Shown: positions 31,851 through 39,462 of the stretch, in pieces
Position numbering within the stretch: the stretch's first letter is position 1
How the letters are laid out: every line of letters begins with the position of its first letter
Notes under the pieces: generated by a model
Databases searched by the model: none
Seen by the model: only the letters and a program-made list of their open reading frames with translations
Told to the model about the DNA's origin: nothing
Position numbers and translations under genes: made by a program
Assembly: GCF_000154785.2 (NCBI RefSeq)
Contig: NC_015730.1
Span: forward strand, 1,612,001-1,676,000
DNA length: 64,000 nucleotides
Reading direction: 5' to 3'
Origin: Roseobacter litoralis Och 149
GTDB lineage: Bacteria > Pseudomonadota > Alphaproteobacteria > Rhodobacterales > Rhodobacteraceae

Positions 31851-32606
31851 TCAAATAGCGAGGTATTCCTCACGCAGCTCTTTGTTTTCGAGCACTTCAG
31901 CAGCGGAGCCATCAAAGACTATCCCGCCCGTGTCCAAAATCACCGCGCGGTCGGCAAGCTCCAGCGCCCGGACCGCGTTCTGCTCTACAAGAATGGTCGT
32001 CATGCCCTGCTCTTTGATGATGCGCAGGGTCTTTTCGATCTCGTCAACGATCACCGGGGCGAGACCCTCATAGGGTTCATCCAGCAGCAGCACCTTGATG
32101 TCGCGACACAGGGCGCGGGCAATCGCCAGCATCTGCTGTTCCCCACCGGAGAGCGTGACGCCTTCCTGTGTGCGGCGCTCGCGCAAGCGCGGGAACAGAT
32201 CGTAGACGCGGTCAAGTGACCAACCAATTGGCGGCGCGATCTGTGCCAGTTTGAGGTTTTCCTCAACTGTGAGGCCTGCGATGATGCGCCGATCTTCGGG
32301 GACGAGACCGAGCCCCACCTGGCTCGCCTCATAGCTTTTCATCGTGTGCAGCGGCTGGTGATCGAGCCATATTTCGCCGTGGCGAAGCTCCGGGTCGCCG
32401 AGCCGCGCAATGGCGCGCAAGGTGGATGTCTTGCCAGCACCGTTGCGCCCCAAGAGGGCAAGGATTTCACCCTCATGGACGTTAAAGCTGATGCCCTGCA
32501 CGATATAGCTTTCACCGTAATAGGCATGCATGTCCCAGACCGACAGAAAGGCCGGGGCGGTTGCGGCCATATTGGCGTTCTTGGAGAAATCGGGTTTGAC
32601 GTTCAT
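31851..32606 (-). CDS. Branched-chain-amino-acid-type ABC transporter ATPase (LivF type)
   Basis: One of two ATPases powering a HAAT-family importer. The 251 residues have Walker A GRNGAGKT, signature LSGGEQQ, Walker B VLLLDEPYEGLAP and switch His-equivalent ILVEQNAVRALELADRAVIL. An N-terminal extension of about 20 residues precedes the usual start of the fold. It lies 12 bp downstream of the livG-type gene. The ligand may not be an amino acid; this family also takes urea, amides and aromatic acids. Confidence 0.94.
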   Translation of the reverse strand: MNVKPDFSKNANMAATAPAFLSVWDMHAYYGESYIVQGISFNVHEGEILALLGRNGAGKTSTLRAIARLGDPELRHGEIWLDHQPLHTMKSYEASQVGLGLVPEDRRIIAGLTVEENLKLAQIAPPIGWSLDRVYDLFPRLRERRTQEGVTLSGGEQQMLAIARALCRDIKVLLLDEPYEGLAPVIVDEIEKTLRIIKEQGMTTILVEQNAVRALELADRAVILDTGGIVFDGSAAEVLENKELREEYLAI

Positions 32607-32618
32607 TTCAGTATCTCC

Positions 32619-33383
32619 TTAGGCCGCAGTCTGGGTTTCGCCGAGGTATGCTTCGCGCACCTTCGGGTGACCCTTGATGTTATCGGGCGTATCTTCAACG
32701 AGCGGCGTGCCCTGTGCCAGAACCGTGATACGCTGCGCAAGGCTGAAGACCACATGCATATCATGTTCGATGATCGCGATGGTAATGTCGCGCTCGTCGC
32801 TGATCTGTTTCAGCAGGTCGATGGTGTTGTTGGTGTCAGCGCGTGCCATGCCAGCTGTTGGCTCATCCAGCAGCAACAGGCGGGGTTGTTGGCTGAGGCA
32901 CATGCCAATTTCCAACCGTCGTTTGTCACCACGCGACAGAGAACTGGCCTGCATCTCGCGCTTGTCAGCCATATTCATGTCTTCCAGCATATGTTCGGCG
33001 CTGGCGAGCACGTCTTTTTGCGACATCACGCTGGTGATGGCGTTCAACTCGAATGCGCCGTCCCGTTTGGCGAAACAGGGGATCATCATATTTTCCAGAA
33101 CGGACAGATCGCCGAAAATTTCAGGGGTCTGAAACACCCGGCTGATGCCCATCTGACAAATCTGGTGTGGCTTGCGTCCCAGCACGGACTGCCCGTCAAA
33201 CATGACCGACCCTGTATCCGGGATCAGTTTGCCCACGAGGCAATTCAGCAAGGTGGACTTGCCCGCGCCATTCGGCCCGATGATCGCATGCACCGACTGC
33301 TCTGCGATGGAGAGGTTCACGTCGCCGAGGGCTTGCAGGCCCCCGAACCGCTTGTTGACGTTTTTGACTTCGAGAATTCCCAT
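32619..33383 (-). CDS. Branched-chain-amino-acid-type ABC transporter ATPase (LivG type)
   Basis: The second ATPase of the importer. The 254 residues have Walker A GPNGAGKST, signature LSRGDKRRLEIGMCL (the variant used by LivG), Walker B LLLLDEPTAGMARADT and IAIIEHDMHVVFSLAQRI. The LivG hallmark that the helical part is longer than in LivF is seen. It is 12 bp from each neighbour, so the five genes form one unit. Confidence 0.94.
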   Translation of the reverse strand: MGILEVKNVNKRFGGLQALGDVNLSIAEQSVHAIIGPNGAGKSTLLNCLVGKLIPDTGSVMFDGQSVLGRKPHQICQMGISRVFQTPEIFGDLSVLENMMIPCFAKRDGAFELNAITSVMSQKDVLASAEHMLEDMNMADKREMQASSLSRGDKRRLEIGMCLSQQPRLLLLDEPTAGMARADTNNTIDLLKQISDERDITIAIIEHDMHVVFSLAQRITVLAQGTPLVEDTPDNIKGHPKVREAYLGETQTAA

Positions 33384-33395
33384 AACGTCGTCTCC

Positions 33396-34595
33396 TTATT
33401 CCGCAGGTGTTGTTTTGCCATCAGGCTTGTCATCGGCCGGTTTCTTGCGTCGGAACAGGCCCGCCACTTTCTGACCACCCTGAACAAGGCCACCGGGCAG
33501 GAAGATGACGACCATCATGAACAGCAGCCCCAGCGTGAGGTGCCAGCCTTTGCCCACGAAGGGGTAGACGATTGTGATGATGAAATCCTCGATCCCGTCG
33601 GGCATAAATGCAAACCACTGCTCCAGCACGGTTTTGTTGATCTTGGAGACGATGTTTTCCATGTATTTGATGAAACCTGCACCAAGGACCGGTCCGATCA
33701 ACGTGCCGGCGCCGCCGAGAATGGTCATCAGAACGACCTCGCCAGAGGCAGTCCAGAACATGCGTTCCGCGCCCACTTGCGTGTCCATCGCCACCAGCAA
33801 TCCGCCCGCAAGGCCGGCATACATGCCGGAGATGACAAAGGCCGCCAGCGTGTAGGGTTTGGCATTGAGGCCGGTGTAGTTCAGCCGTTGCTGGTTTGAT
33901 TTCACGGCCCGCAGCATCATCCCGAAAGGCGAGCGGAAGATGCGGATCGACAGGTAAAACGCCAGCAGCATCACGAAGGCTGCGATGTAATACCCGGCGT
34001 TGAAGGTAAAGACCCAAGAGCCCACGGTCATCTCATAGCTCGCCCCCATTTCGAGGCCGAAGAAGTTTGCACGCTCCGTTCCATCGGCGCCGAAAACACG
34101 GTCAATGATACGCGGATCGTTGATCTTGGGCTGCAATCCTGTTTCGCCACCCGTGATGGGCGTCAGAACCGAATAGGCCAGTGAATAGGACATTTGCGCA
34201 AAAGCCAGCGTCAGGATCGAGAAGTAAATCCCAGAGCGCCGCAGGGATATCCACCCCACCAGCAGCGAGAAAAGGCCAGCGACCAGTACCGAGATCATGA
34301 TGGCAGGAATTACATTCATGGTCAGCAGCTTCATCATCCAGATGGCGGCGTATGAACCCACGCCCAGAAAGGCGGCATGTCCAAAGCTGAGATAGCCGGT
34401 GAGACCAAAAAGGATATTGAACCCGATGGCAAAGATGCCAAAGATCACCAGCCGTTGCATCAGGTCCGGATAGCCCGCGTTGAACTGCGCCATCGCGGAG
34501 CCTTCGGGGAAGGGGTTGAGAATGAAGGGGGCGAACATGGTGAGACAGGCTACGATCAGCAGCAGCGTCGCATCTTTTTTCGTCAGTCCGAACAT
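33396..34595 (-). CDS. Branched-chain-amino-acid-type ABC transporter permease (LivM type), enlarged
   Basis: A membrane channel subunit of the importer. The 399 residues include the LivM pattern: [51 protein letters not shown] and the cytoplasmic EAA-like loop [37 protein letters not shown]. Compared with typical LivM (about 320-420 residues) it has a hydrophilic insertion near residues 170-210 ([20 protein letters not shown]). It ends with a basic tail. It starts 5 bp after the livH-type gene. Confidence 0.92.
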   Translation of the reverse strand: MFGLTKKDATLLLIVACLTMFAPFILNPFPEGSAMAQFNAGYPDLMQRLVIFGIFAIGFNILFGLTGYLSFGHAAFLGVGSYAAIWMMKLLTMNVIPAIMISVLVAGLFSLLVGWISLRRSGIYFSILTLAFAQMSYSLAYSVLTPITGGETGLQPKINDPRIIDRVFGADGTERANFFGLEMGASYEMTVGSWVFTFNAGYYIAAFVMLLAFYLSIRIFRSPFGMMLRAVKSNQQRLNYTGLNAKPYTLAAFVISGMYAGLAGGLLVAMDTQVGAERMFWTASGEVVLMTILGGAGTLIGPVLGAGFIKYMENIVSKINKTVLEQWFAFMPDGIEDFIITIVYPFVGKGWHLTLGLLFMMVVIFLPGGLVQGGQKVAGLFRRKKPADDKPDGKTTPAE

Positions 34596-34599
34596 GTGA

Positions 34600-35631
34600 T
34601 TATTCCTCCATCACGCCCTTGCGCCCCATGAGTCCGCGTGGACGGGTAAGCAAGATGATGATTGCGACCAGATAGATGATGATTTGGTTGATGCCGGGGA
34701 GCGTCTCCAGCACGATGGCCATGGAGGCGAAGCTTTCCAAGATACCGAGCAGAAAGCCCGCCAGAACCGCTCCGGACAGAGAGCCCATACCGCCCACAAC
34801 GACGACCACGAAACTGAGCACCAGAAAGTCCATGCCCATGTGGTAATTGGGCGAGTTGATCGGCGCATACATCACACCGGCAAGCCCCGCGACGGCCGCT
34901 GCAATCCCGAACATGATGGTGAACCGCTTGTCGATGTTGATGCCCAAAAGACCGACGGTTTCGCGGTCTGCCATACCGGCGCGCACGACCATGCCGAAGG
35001 TGGTGAATTGCAAAAAGGCGAAAACGGCACCGATGATGACGGCGGAGAAGGCAAAGTAAACCAGACGCCAATAGGGATAAATGATCGTGTTCGGGTCAAA
35101 GCCGAGCACCGCGCCAAAATCAAACGATCCTGTGAAAGCCGCAGGGGCAGGGGTGGGGATCGGGTTGGCGCCGTAGAAGTATTTGATGATTTCCTGCAAG
35201 ACGATGGCAAGACCGAAGGTGACGAGGATCTGATCCGCATGGGGGCGCTTGTAGAAATGCTTGATCAGGCCACGCTCCATCGCGAAACCGATCCCGACCA
35301 TGATGGGGATCGCGAACAGGATCGACAGGGGCACCGCCCAGTCGATGATGCTTGCCCCCATGGTTTCGCCAAAGATATCGTAGATATAGGGCACGTCGCG
35401 CATCATCGGGTTGCCGAGAAAATCGACCTCTCCCGGTACTGCGACCTCATGGCTGAGGTTCAAAAGGCGGCTGAGTGTCACCGCACAGAATGCGCCGATC
35501 ATGAACAGCGCACCATGCGCGAAGTTCACGACACCAAGCGTGCCAAAGATTAGCGTCAGACCCAGCGCGATCAGCGCATAGGCAGACCCTTTGTCCAGGC
35601 CGTTGAGGATTTGCAGGATTAATGCGTCCAT
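34600..35631 (-). CDS. Branched-chain-amino-acid-type ABC transporter permease (LivH type), enlarged
   Basis: The other membrane channel subunit. The 343 residues show the LivH start ([43 protein letters not shown]) and the loop [22 protein letters not shown]. Typical LivH has about 300 residues; here an insertion near residues 60-105 ([20 protein letters not shown] and following) enlarges the first external loop. It follows the binding-protein gene after 87 bp with a hairpin in between. Confidence 0.92.
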   Translation of the reverse strand: MDALILQILNGLDKGSAYALIALGLTLIFGTLGVVNFAHGALFMIGAFCAVTLSRLLNLSHEVAVPGEVDFLGNPMMRDVPYIYDIFGETMGASIIDWAVPLSILFAIPIMVGIGFAMERGLIKHFYKRPHADQILVTFGLAIVLQEIIKYFYGANPIPTPAPAAFTGSFDFGAVLGFDPNTIIYPYWRLVYFAFSAVIIGAVFAFLQFTTFGMVVRAGMADRETVGLLGINIDKRFTIMFGIAAAVAGLAGVMYAPINSPNYHMGMDFLVLSFVVVVVGGMGSLSGAVLAGFLLGILESFASMAIVLETLPGINQIIIYLVAIIILLTRPRGLMGRKGVMEE

Positions 35632-35675
35632 GGTCCCACCTTCATGAAGCGAATTGGTCCCGTATCACGGGAAGG

Positions 35676-35700
35676 CCGGACGGCGAGATGCGCCGTCCGG
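35676..35700 (-). other. Stem-loop between the binding-protein and LivH-type genes
   Basis: CCGGACGGCG (35676-35685) and CGCCGTCCGG (35691-35700) form a perfect 10-bp stem with a 5-base loop. No T-run follows on the minus strand. Position after the binding-protein gene suggests 3' end protection or attenuation that keeps the receptor in excess over the permeases. Confidence 0.55.
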
Positions 35701-35718
35701 TATGTGTTGAAGTTGCGC

Positions 35719-37071
35719 TTATGCGCCGGGGTTGCATGTGCCCATGTTGCCGCCCGCGAACTGCGGGTGATCGGGGGCATATGTAACCTGCTCGACCGGT
35801 GTGACTTCGACGATTTCCAGAAGGTCGAATTCGGAGGAGGGGTTTTCTTTCCCTTTCACGACCAGCACGTCTTTGAAGCACTGGTGATCCTCGCCACGAT
35901 AGAGCGTCGGGCCGTTGCCCATGCCGTCGAACTGGAAGTCGCGCAGGGATTCGACAACCGCGCATGGGTTGAACGAGCCGGCGCGCTCCACCGCGTCCGC
36001 ATAAAGCAGCGTCTGTACATAGCAGGTATGTGCCGCCTGTGAGGGCGGGAAGCCATATTTCGTGCCGAAGGATTTGACGAATGCTTTGGAGCCTTCGTCG
36101 GTCAGCGACCAGTGCCAGTTTGTGGAACCAAAAATGCCCTTAACGTTTGCGCCCGCACCTTTTGCCATCAGGCGTGAATAGAGCGGTACAACGATTTCGA
36201 ACTGTTTGCCGTTCACCATCTTGTCGCGCAGGCCAAACTGAACCGCGTTGGTCAGGGAGTTGACCATGTTGCCGCCGTAGTGGTTCAGCACCAGCACGTC
36301 TGCGCCGGATTGCAGAACTGGCGCGATGTAGGATGAGAAATCCGTTTGCGTCAGCGGTGTCAGAACCGTGTTGACGGTTTCCCAACCCATGGCTTCGGTC
36401 GAGGACTTCACCGCTTCTTCTGTGGTGTAACCCCAGTTGTAATCCGCTGTCAGGTGATAGGCCTTGCGGTCGGTGCCGTAGTTGGCGGCCAGAACAGGTG
36501 CCAGCGCCGCACCGGACATGTAGGAGTTGAAGAAATGGCGGAAGCCATTCGCTTTGCGGTCCTTGCCGGTTGTGTCGTTGGAGTGTGTCAGACCGGCCAT
36601 GAAGATGATGCCAGCTTCCTGGCAGAGCGCTTGTACAGCCACGGCCACACCGGAGGAAGAACCGCCGGTGATCATCACAGCGCCGTCTTTTTCGATCATC
36701 GAGCGGGCAGAGGCGCGCGCTGCATCGGATTTTGTCTGGGTATCGCCTGTAACGTAGACGACTTTCTTGCCGAGAATACCATTGCCGGTCAGCGCTTTGG
36801 AGCTGAACGTTTCCAGCATGCCGTTGTCGGCGCCGGTGCCGTTCAGGTGTTCTACGGCCAGTTCATAAGCGCGCAGTTCGTCTGCGCCTTCGTCCGCATA
36901 GGGGCCGGATTGCGGGACGTTAAAGCCCAGTGTGACGGTGTCGCCTTCTGGTGCATTCGTAAATCCGGTATGGCCGTCTGCGCGCAGGTATGTCGGCAGT
37001 GTCAGGCCAGCAGCACCGGCCACGGCGCTGGTCTTGAGCAGACCACGACGTGTAAAGTTCGATTTGGACAT
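35719..37071 (-). CDS. ABC transporter substrate-binding protein (Liv/amide family), Tat-type signal
   Basis: Periplasmic receptor of the importer. The start MSKSNFTRRG gives 450 residues; an upstream in-frame start lacks support. Residues 6-13 (FTRRGLLK) match a twin-arginine motif (Arg8-Arg9), followed by the hydrophobic stretch TSAVAGAAGLTLP, so export by Tat is likely. The mature protein has the type I periplasmic fold: VTLGFNVPQSGPYADEGADELRAYELAVEHLN, VMITGGSSSGVAVAVQALCQE, HLTADYNWGYTTEEAVKSS and ADVLVLNHYGG. The ligand is unknown. The enlarged permeases support a specialised subfamily. Confidence 0.9.
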   Translation of the reverse strand: MSKSNFTRRGLLKTSAVAGAAGLTLPTYLRADGHTGFTNAPEGDTVTLGFNVPQSGPYADEGADELRAYELAVEHLNGTGADNGMLETFSSKALTGNGILGKKVVYVTGDTQTKSDAARASARSMIEKDGAVMITGGSSSGVAVAVQALCQEAGIIFMAGLTHSNDTTGKDRKANGFRHFFNSYMSGAALAPVLAANYGTDRKAYHLTADYNWGYTTEEAVKSSTEAMGWETVNTVLTPLTQTDFSSYIAPVLQSGADVLVLNHYGGNMVNSLTNAVQFGLRDKMVNGKQFEIVVPLYSRLMAKGAGANVKGIFGSTNWHWSLTDEGSKAFVKSFGTKYGFPPSQAAHTCYVQTLLYADAVERAGSFNPCAVVESLRDFQFDGMGNGPTLYRGEDHQCFKDVLVVKGKENPSSEFDLLEIVEVTPVEQVTYAPDHPQFAGGNMGTCNPGA

Positions 37072-37207
37072 GAAAATCCTCCCTTTTGATTGGTCACACG
37101 CTGGGCGGGAATTATTGCAGGCTGCCTGCGCGTGGAGCACTTAAGTGCAAACCATAGGGTGCCAAGCAAGAGAAAATTGCGCAACAAGTGCCTTGAAATT
37201 AACAATT

Positions 37208-37250
37208 GTTTTGTAAATAACTGCACAAGCTCAGCGTCAGTTTTGTAAAG
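37208..37250. promoter_or_regulatory. Candidate operator: two direct GTTTTGTAAA repeats
   Basis: GTTTTGTAAA occurs at 37208-37217 and again at 37240-37249, start to start 32 bp, about three helical turns. They lie between the divergent XRE regulator and binding-protein genes. TTTGYAAA-like sites are known for the ScfR/RamB type of regulator, so this is a likely target of the product of 37311-38600. Confidence 0.5.
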
Positions 37251-37310
37251 TTTATGATGTTGCAGCGCAGAAAGCCATTGAATTGACCCAGCTTTAATCA
37301 AAGGGGCCGC

Positions 37311-38600
37311 ATGCCACGCGAGGGACTGATCGGAAGCCGTATCCGCGAACGACGCTCTGTTGCAGGGCTCAAACAGGCTGACCTTGCGCGCTCGCTTGGA
37401 ATATCGCCCTCATATCTCAACTTAATCGAGCATAACCGGCGTAGAATCGGCGGCAAGCTGCTTTTGGATATCGCGCGCGTTCTGAGCGTCGAGCCGTCAT
37501 TGTTGACCGAAGGTGCCGAGGCCGCTTTGATCGCCACATTGCGCGAAGCGGCGAAAAGCGCCAACCTGTCGTCCGCCGAGGTGGAACGTGCGGATGAACT
37601 CACGGGCCGCTTTCCCGGGTGGGCAGAAGTGCTCGCTTCCGGGCATCGGAGGATCACGACCCTTGAACGCACTGTTGAAGTGCTCAGTGATCGGTTGACC
37701 CATGATCCCAAGCTGGCAGCATCGGTGCATGAGCTGTTGTCCACCGCCGCTGCCATCCGATCTACCGCGTCGATCCTGGCTGAGGAAAAAGACATCGAGG
37801 CCGAATGGCGGGACCGGTTTCATTCGAACCTGAACGAGGACAGCAAACGACTGGCTGACAGCTCCAAGGCTTTGGTCAATTATTTCGAGGCAGGGCAGGA
37901 CGACGCAAGTGTCGCCAATAGCCCGCAAGAGGAAGTCGATGCCTTTCTGGCCGCTCACGACTATTACTTCAAAGGGTTGGAAGCGGGGGAACACTCCGTT
38001 GATGACGTGATTGCACAGGCGAACAACCTGCGCAGCCCCACGGCGCGGGCACTTGCGCGCGGGATGCTCAACAGAATGCAGGCGGATGCTGCGAAAGTAC
38101 CCATGGCTGCACTTGATGCAGCTTTGCAAAAAGTGGGCCTTGAACCAATTGCTTTGGCTGCACGTCTTGATGCGCCGGTCGGGCTTGTCCTGCGGCGCAT
38201 CGCTGCCAGTGCTGCGTTTGAAACCGGTCTGGTCGTTTGTGATCGTGCTGGTAGTATTCTGCTGCGAAAGTCCGTGGGACAGATGGTGATGCCGCGCTTT
38301 GGGTCTGCCTGTGCGCTCTGGCCGTTGTTTTCAGCGCTGTGCCAACCCGGTCAGGTCATCCGCACGCCTTTGGTGCAACTCGGACGTGGTCGCGCGCATT
38401 TTGACTGTTTTGCTGTTGCGGAAGTTGTCGGCGAGACACAGTATAATGCGCCACCTCTTATCGAGGCCAATATGCTGCTTATCGCAAATTCGGCACCGGC
38501 GCAGGACACCGCGTTGGAGGTCGGATCAACCTGCGGTGTTTGCCCGAAATCCGAGTGCCCCGGCAGGCGCGAGCCGTCCATATTGATGGCGGGTATTTAG
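37311..38600 (+). CDS. XRE/ScfR-type transcriptional regulator with DHp-like helical region
   Basis: A DNA-binding regulator probably linked to short-chain acyl metabolism. The 429 residues have an N-terminal helix-turn-helix (residues 7-62: RIRERRSVAGLKQADLARSLGISPSYLNLIEHNRR), a long helical middle and a C-terminal domain ending in the CGVCPKSECPGRREP motif seen in the ScfR/PrpC/RamB group. The middle has ASVH140ELLSTAAAIRSTASIL, then FHSNLNEDSKRLADSSKAL, which looks like the two-helix dimerisation and phosphorylation domain of histidine kinases. It is divergent from the Liv importer and upstream of the receiver gene. Confidence 0.85.
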   Translation: MPREGLIGSRIRERRSVAGLKQADLARSLGISPSYLNLIEHNRRRIGGKLLLDIARVLSVEPSLLTEGAEAALIATLREAAKSANLSSAEVERADELTGRFPGWAEVLASGHRRITTLERTVEVLSDRLTHDPKLAASVHELLSTAAAIRSTASILAEEKDIEAEWRDRFHSNLNEDSKRLADSSKALVNYFEAGQDDASVANSPQEEVDAFLAAHDYYFKGLEAGEHSVDDVIAQANNLRSPTARALARGMLNRMQADAAKVPMAALDAALQKVGLEPIALAARLDAPVGLVLRRIAASAAFETGLVVCDRAGSILLRKSVGQMVMPRFGSACALWPLFSALCQPGQVIRTPLVQLGRGRAHFDCFAVAEVVGETQYNAPPLIEANMLLIANSAPAQDTALEVGSTCGVCPKSECPGRREPSILMAGI

Positions 38601-38696
38601 GGGTAAACCTGCAAGCGGGCCGCTGTTCGAAAAGTCCGTGACACCCACCCAGTTAACCCGGCAAAAAAGGGAAACACACAGTTTGACAACGCTGTT

Positions 38697-38725
38697 TTGA
38701 CATGACCCCAAAAACCTAGAATAAG
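38697..38725 (+). promoter_or_regulatory. Candidate promoter of the receiver/kinase operon
   Basis: TTGACA is present at 38697-38702 and also at 38683-38688; AATAAG lies 17 bp after the former. The -35 match is perfect and the -10 match poor, so an activator may be needed. Confidence 0.3.
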
Positions 38726-38792
38726 TAATACACCCGCTTTGGCAGGTCTTGCTATGCAGGATCTGGCGCGGGGACCCTTGGAGGAGGGAAAG

Positions 38793-39176
38793 ATGGGCAA
38801 ACACGTACTATTGGTCGAGGATGAATTGAACATCATCGAGGCTATTCGCTTTTTGCTCACGCGCGAAGGATTTCAGGTAGATACCCACAGCAACGGCACG
38901 GATGCATCCGAGACCGTGCGTGCGTTGAAACCGGATCTGGTTGTGCTGGATGTGATGCTGCCGGGCAAAAGTGGTTTTGATATTCTCGAGGAGTTGCGGG
39001 GGCATGAGCAAACGGCTGACCTGCCGGTCCTGATGCTCACCGCCCGAGGCCAAAGCCGGGATCGGGAAATGGCGGAAAAAGCGGGTGTGAGCCGCTTTAT
39101 GACCAAACCGTTTTCAAATGCGGAAGTCCTGACTGCCGTGCGAGACTTACTTTACGTTCACCAAAAGAAAGGCTGA
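38793..39176 (+). CDS. Single-domain response regulator (CheY-like receiver only)
   Basis: Receives a phosphate, presumably from the kinase encoded two genes downstream. The ATG after a GAGGAGGG ribosome-binding site gives 127 residues, one receiver domain with no DNA-binding or enzymatic output. Asp-pair LLVEDELN, phosphorylated Asp in LVVLDVMLPGKSGFD (about residue 54), Thr in LMLTARGQ and Lys in RFMTKPFSN are all present. In known CrbS/CrbR systems the regulator has a LuxR output domain; here it must act by protein contact. Confidence 0.94.
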   Translation: MGKHVLLVEDELNIIEAIRFLLTREGFQVDTHSNGTDASETVRALKPDLVVLDVMLPGKSGFDILEELRGHEQTADLPVLMLTARGQSRDREMAEKAGVSRFMTKPFSNAEVLTAVRDLLYVHQKKG

Positions 39177-39180
39177 CGCC

Positions 39181-39462
39181 ATGGCGCGCGACCCGCTGCC
39201 TTTGTTTCTGGAGCGTGGCGTGTACAGGCGGCGCCGCATGATGGATGCGCTGCGGCTCTTGACGGTGCTGGGGGTTGTGCTCTGGCTGATCCCGGCGCTC
39301 TGGCCCAATGATCCATCGTCCGGGGCACAAACGATGCCCATGTCTCGCGCGCTGTTTTATATTTTTGGCGTCTGGGCGGCGCTGATTGCGATTTCTGCCG
39401 TTCTGGCGATCCGCTTGCGCAGACCGGAAGGCAGTGATGAAGTATCGGAGGACATAGAGTGA
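39181..39462 (+). CDS. Small two-TM membrane protein
   Basis: Not assigned to a family by eye. The 93 residues have an N-terminal basic segment (YRRRR), two hydrophobic helices (LLTVLGVVLWLIPALW and LFYIFGVWAALIAISAVLAIRL) and a short acidic tail. The layout resembles the small DUF485/DUF4212 partners of SLC5-type symporters. That would suit the adjacent kinase, whose sensor part is an SLC5-like transporter. It starts 4 bp after the receiver gene and overlaps the kinase GTG (GTGA). Confidence 0.75.
   Translation: MARDPLPLFLERGVYRRRRMMDALRLLTVLGVVLWLIPALWPNDPSSGAQTMPMSRALFYIFGVWAALIAISAVLAIRLRRPEGSDEVSEDIE

Noticed and set aside
37115..37165. Sigma-54-like TTGGCAC...TTTGCA on the minus strand before the Liv-type operon
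   Set aside because: The GG and GC elements are 13 bases apart, not the required 10.
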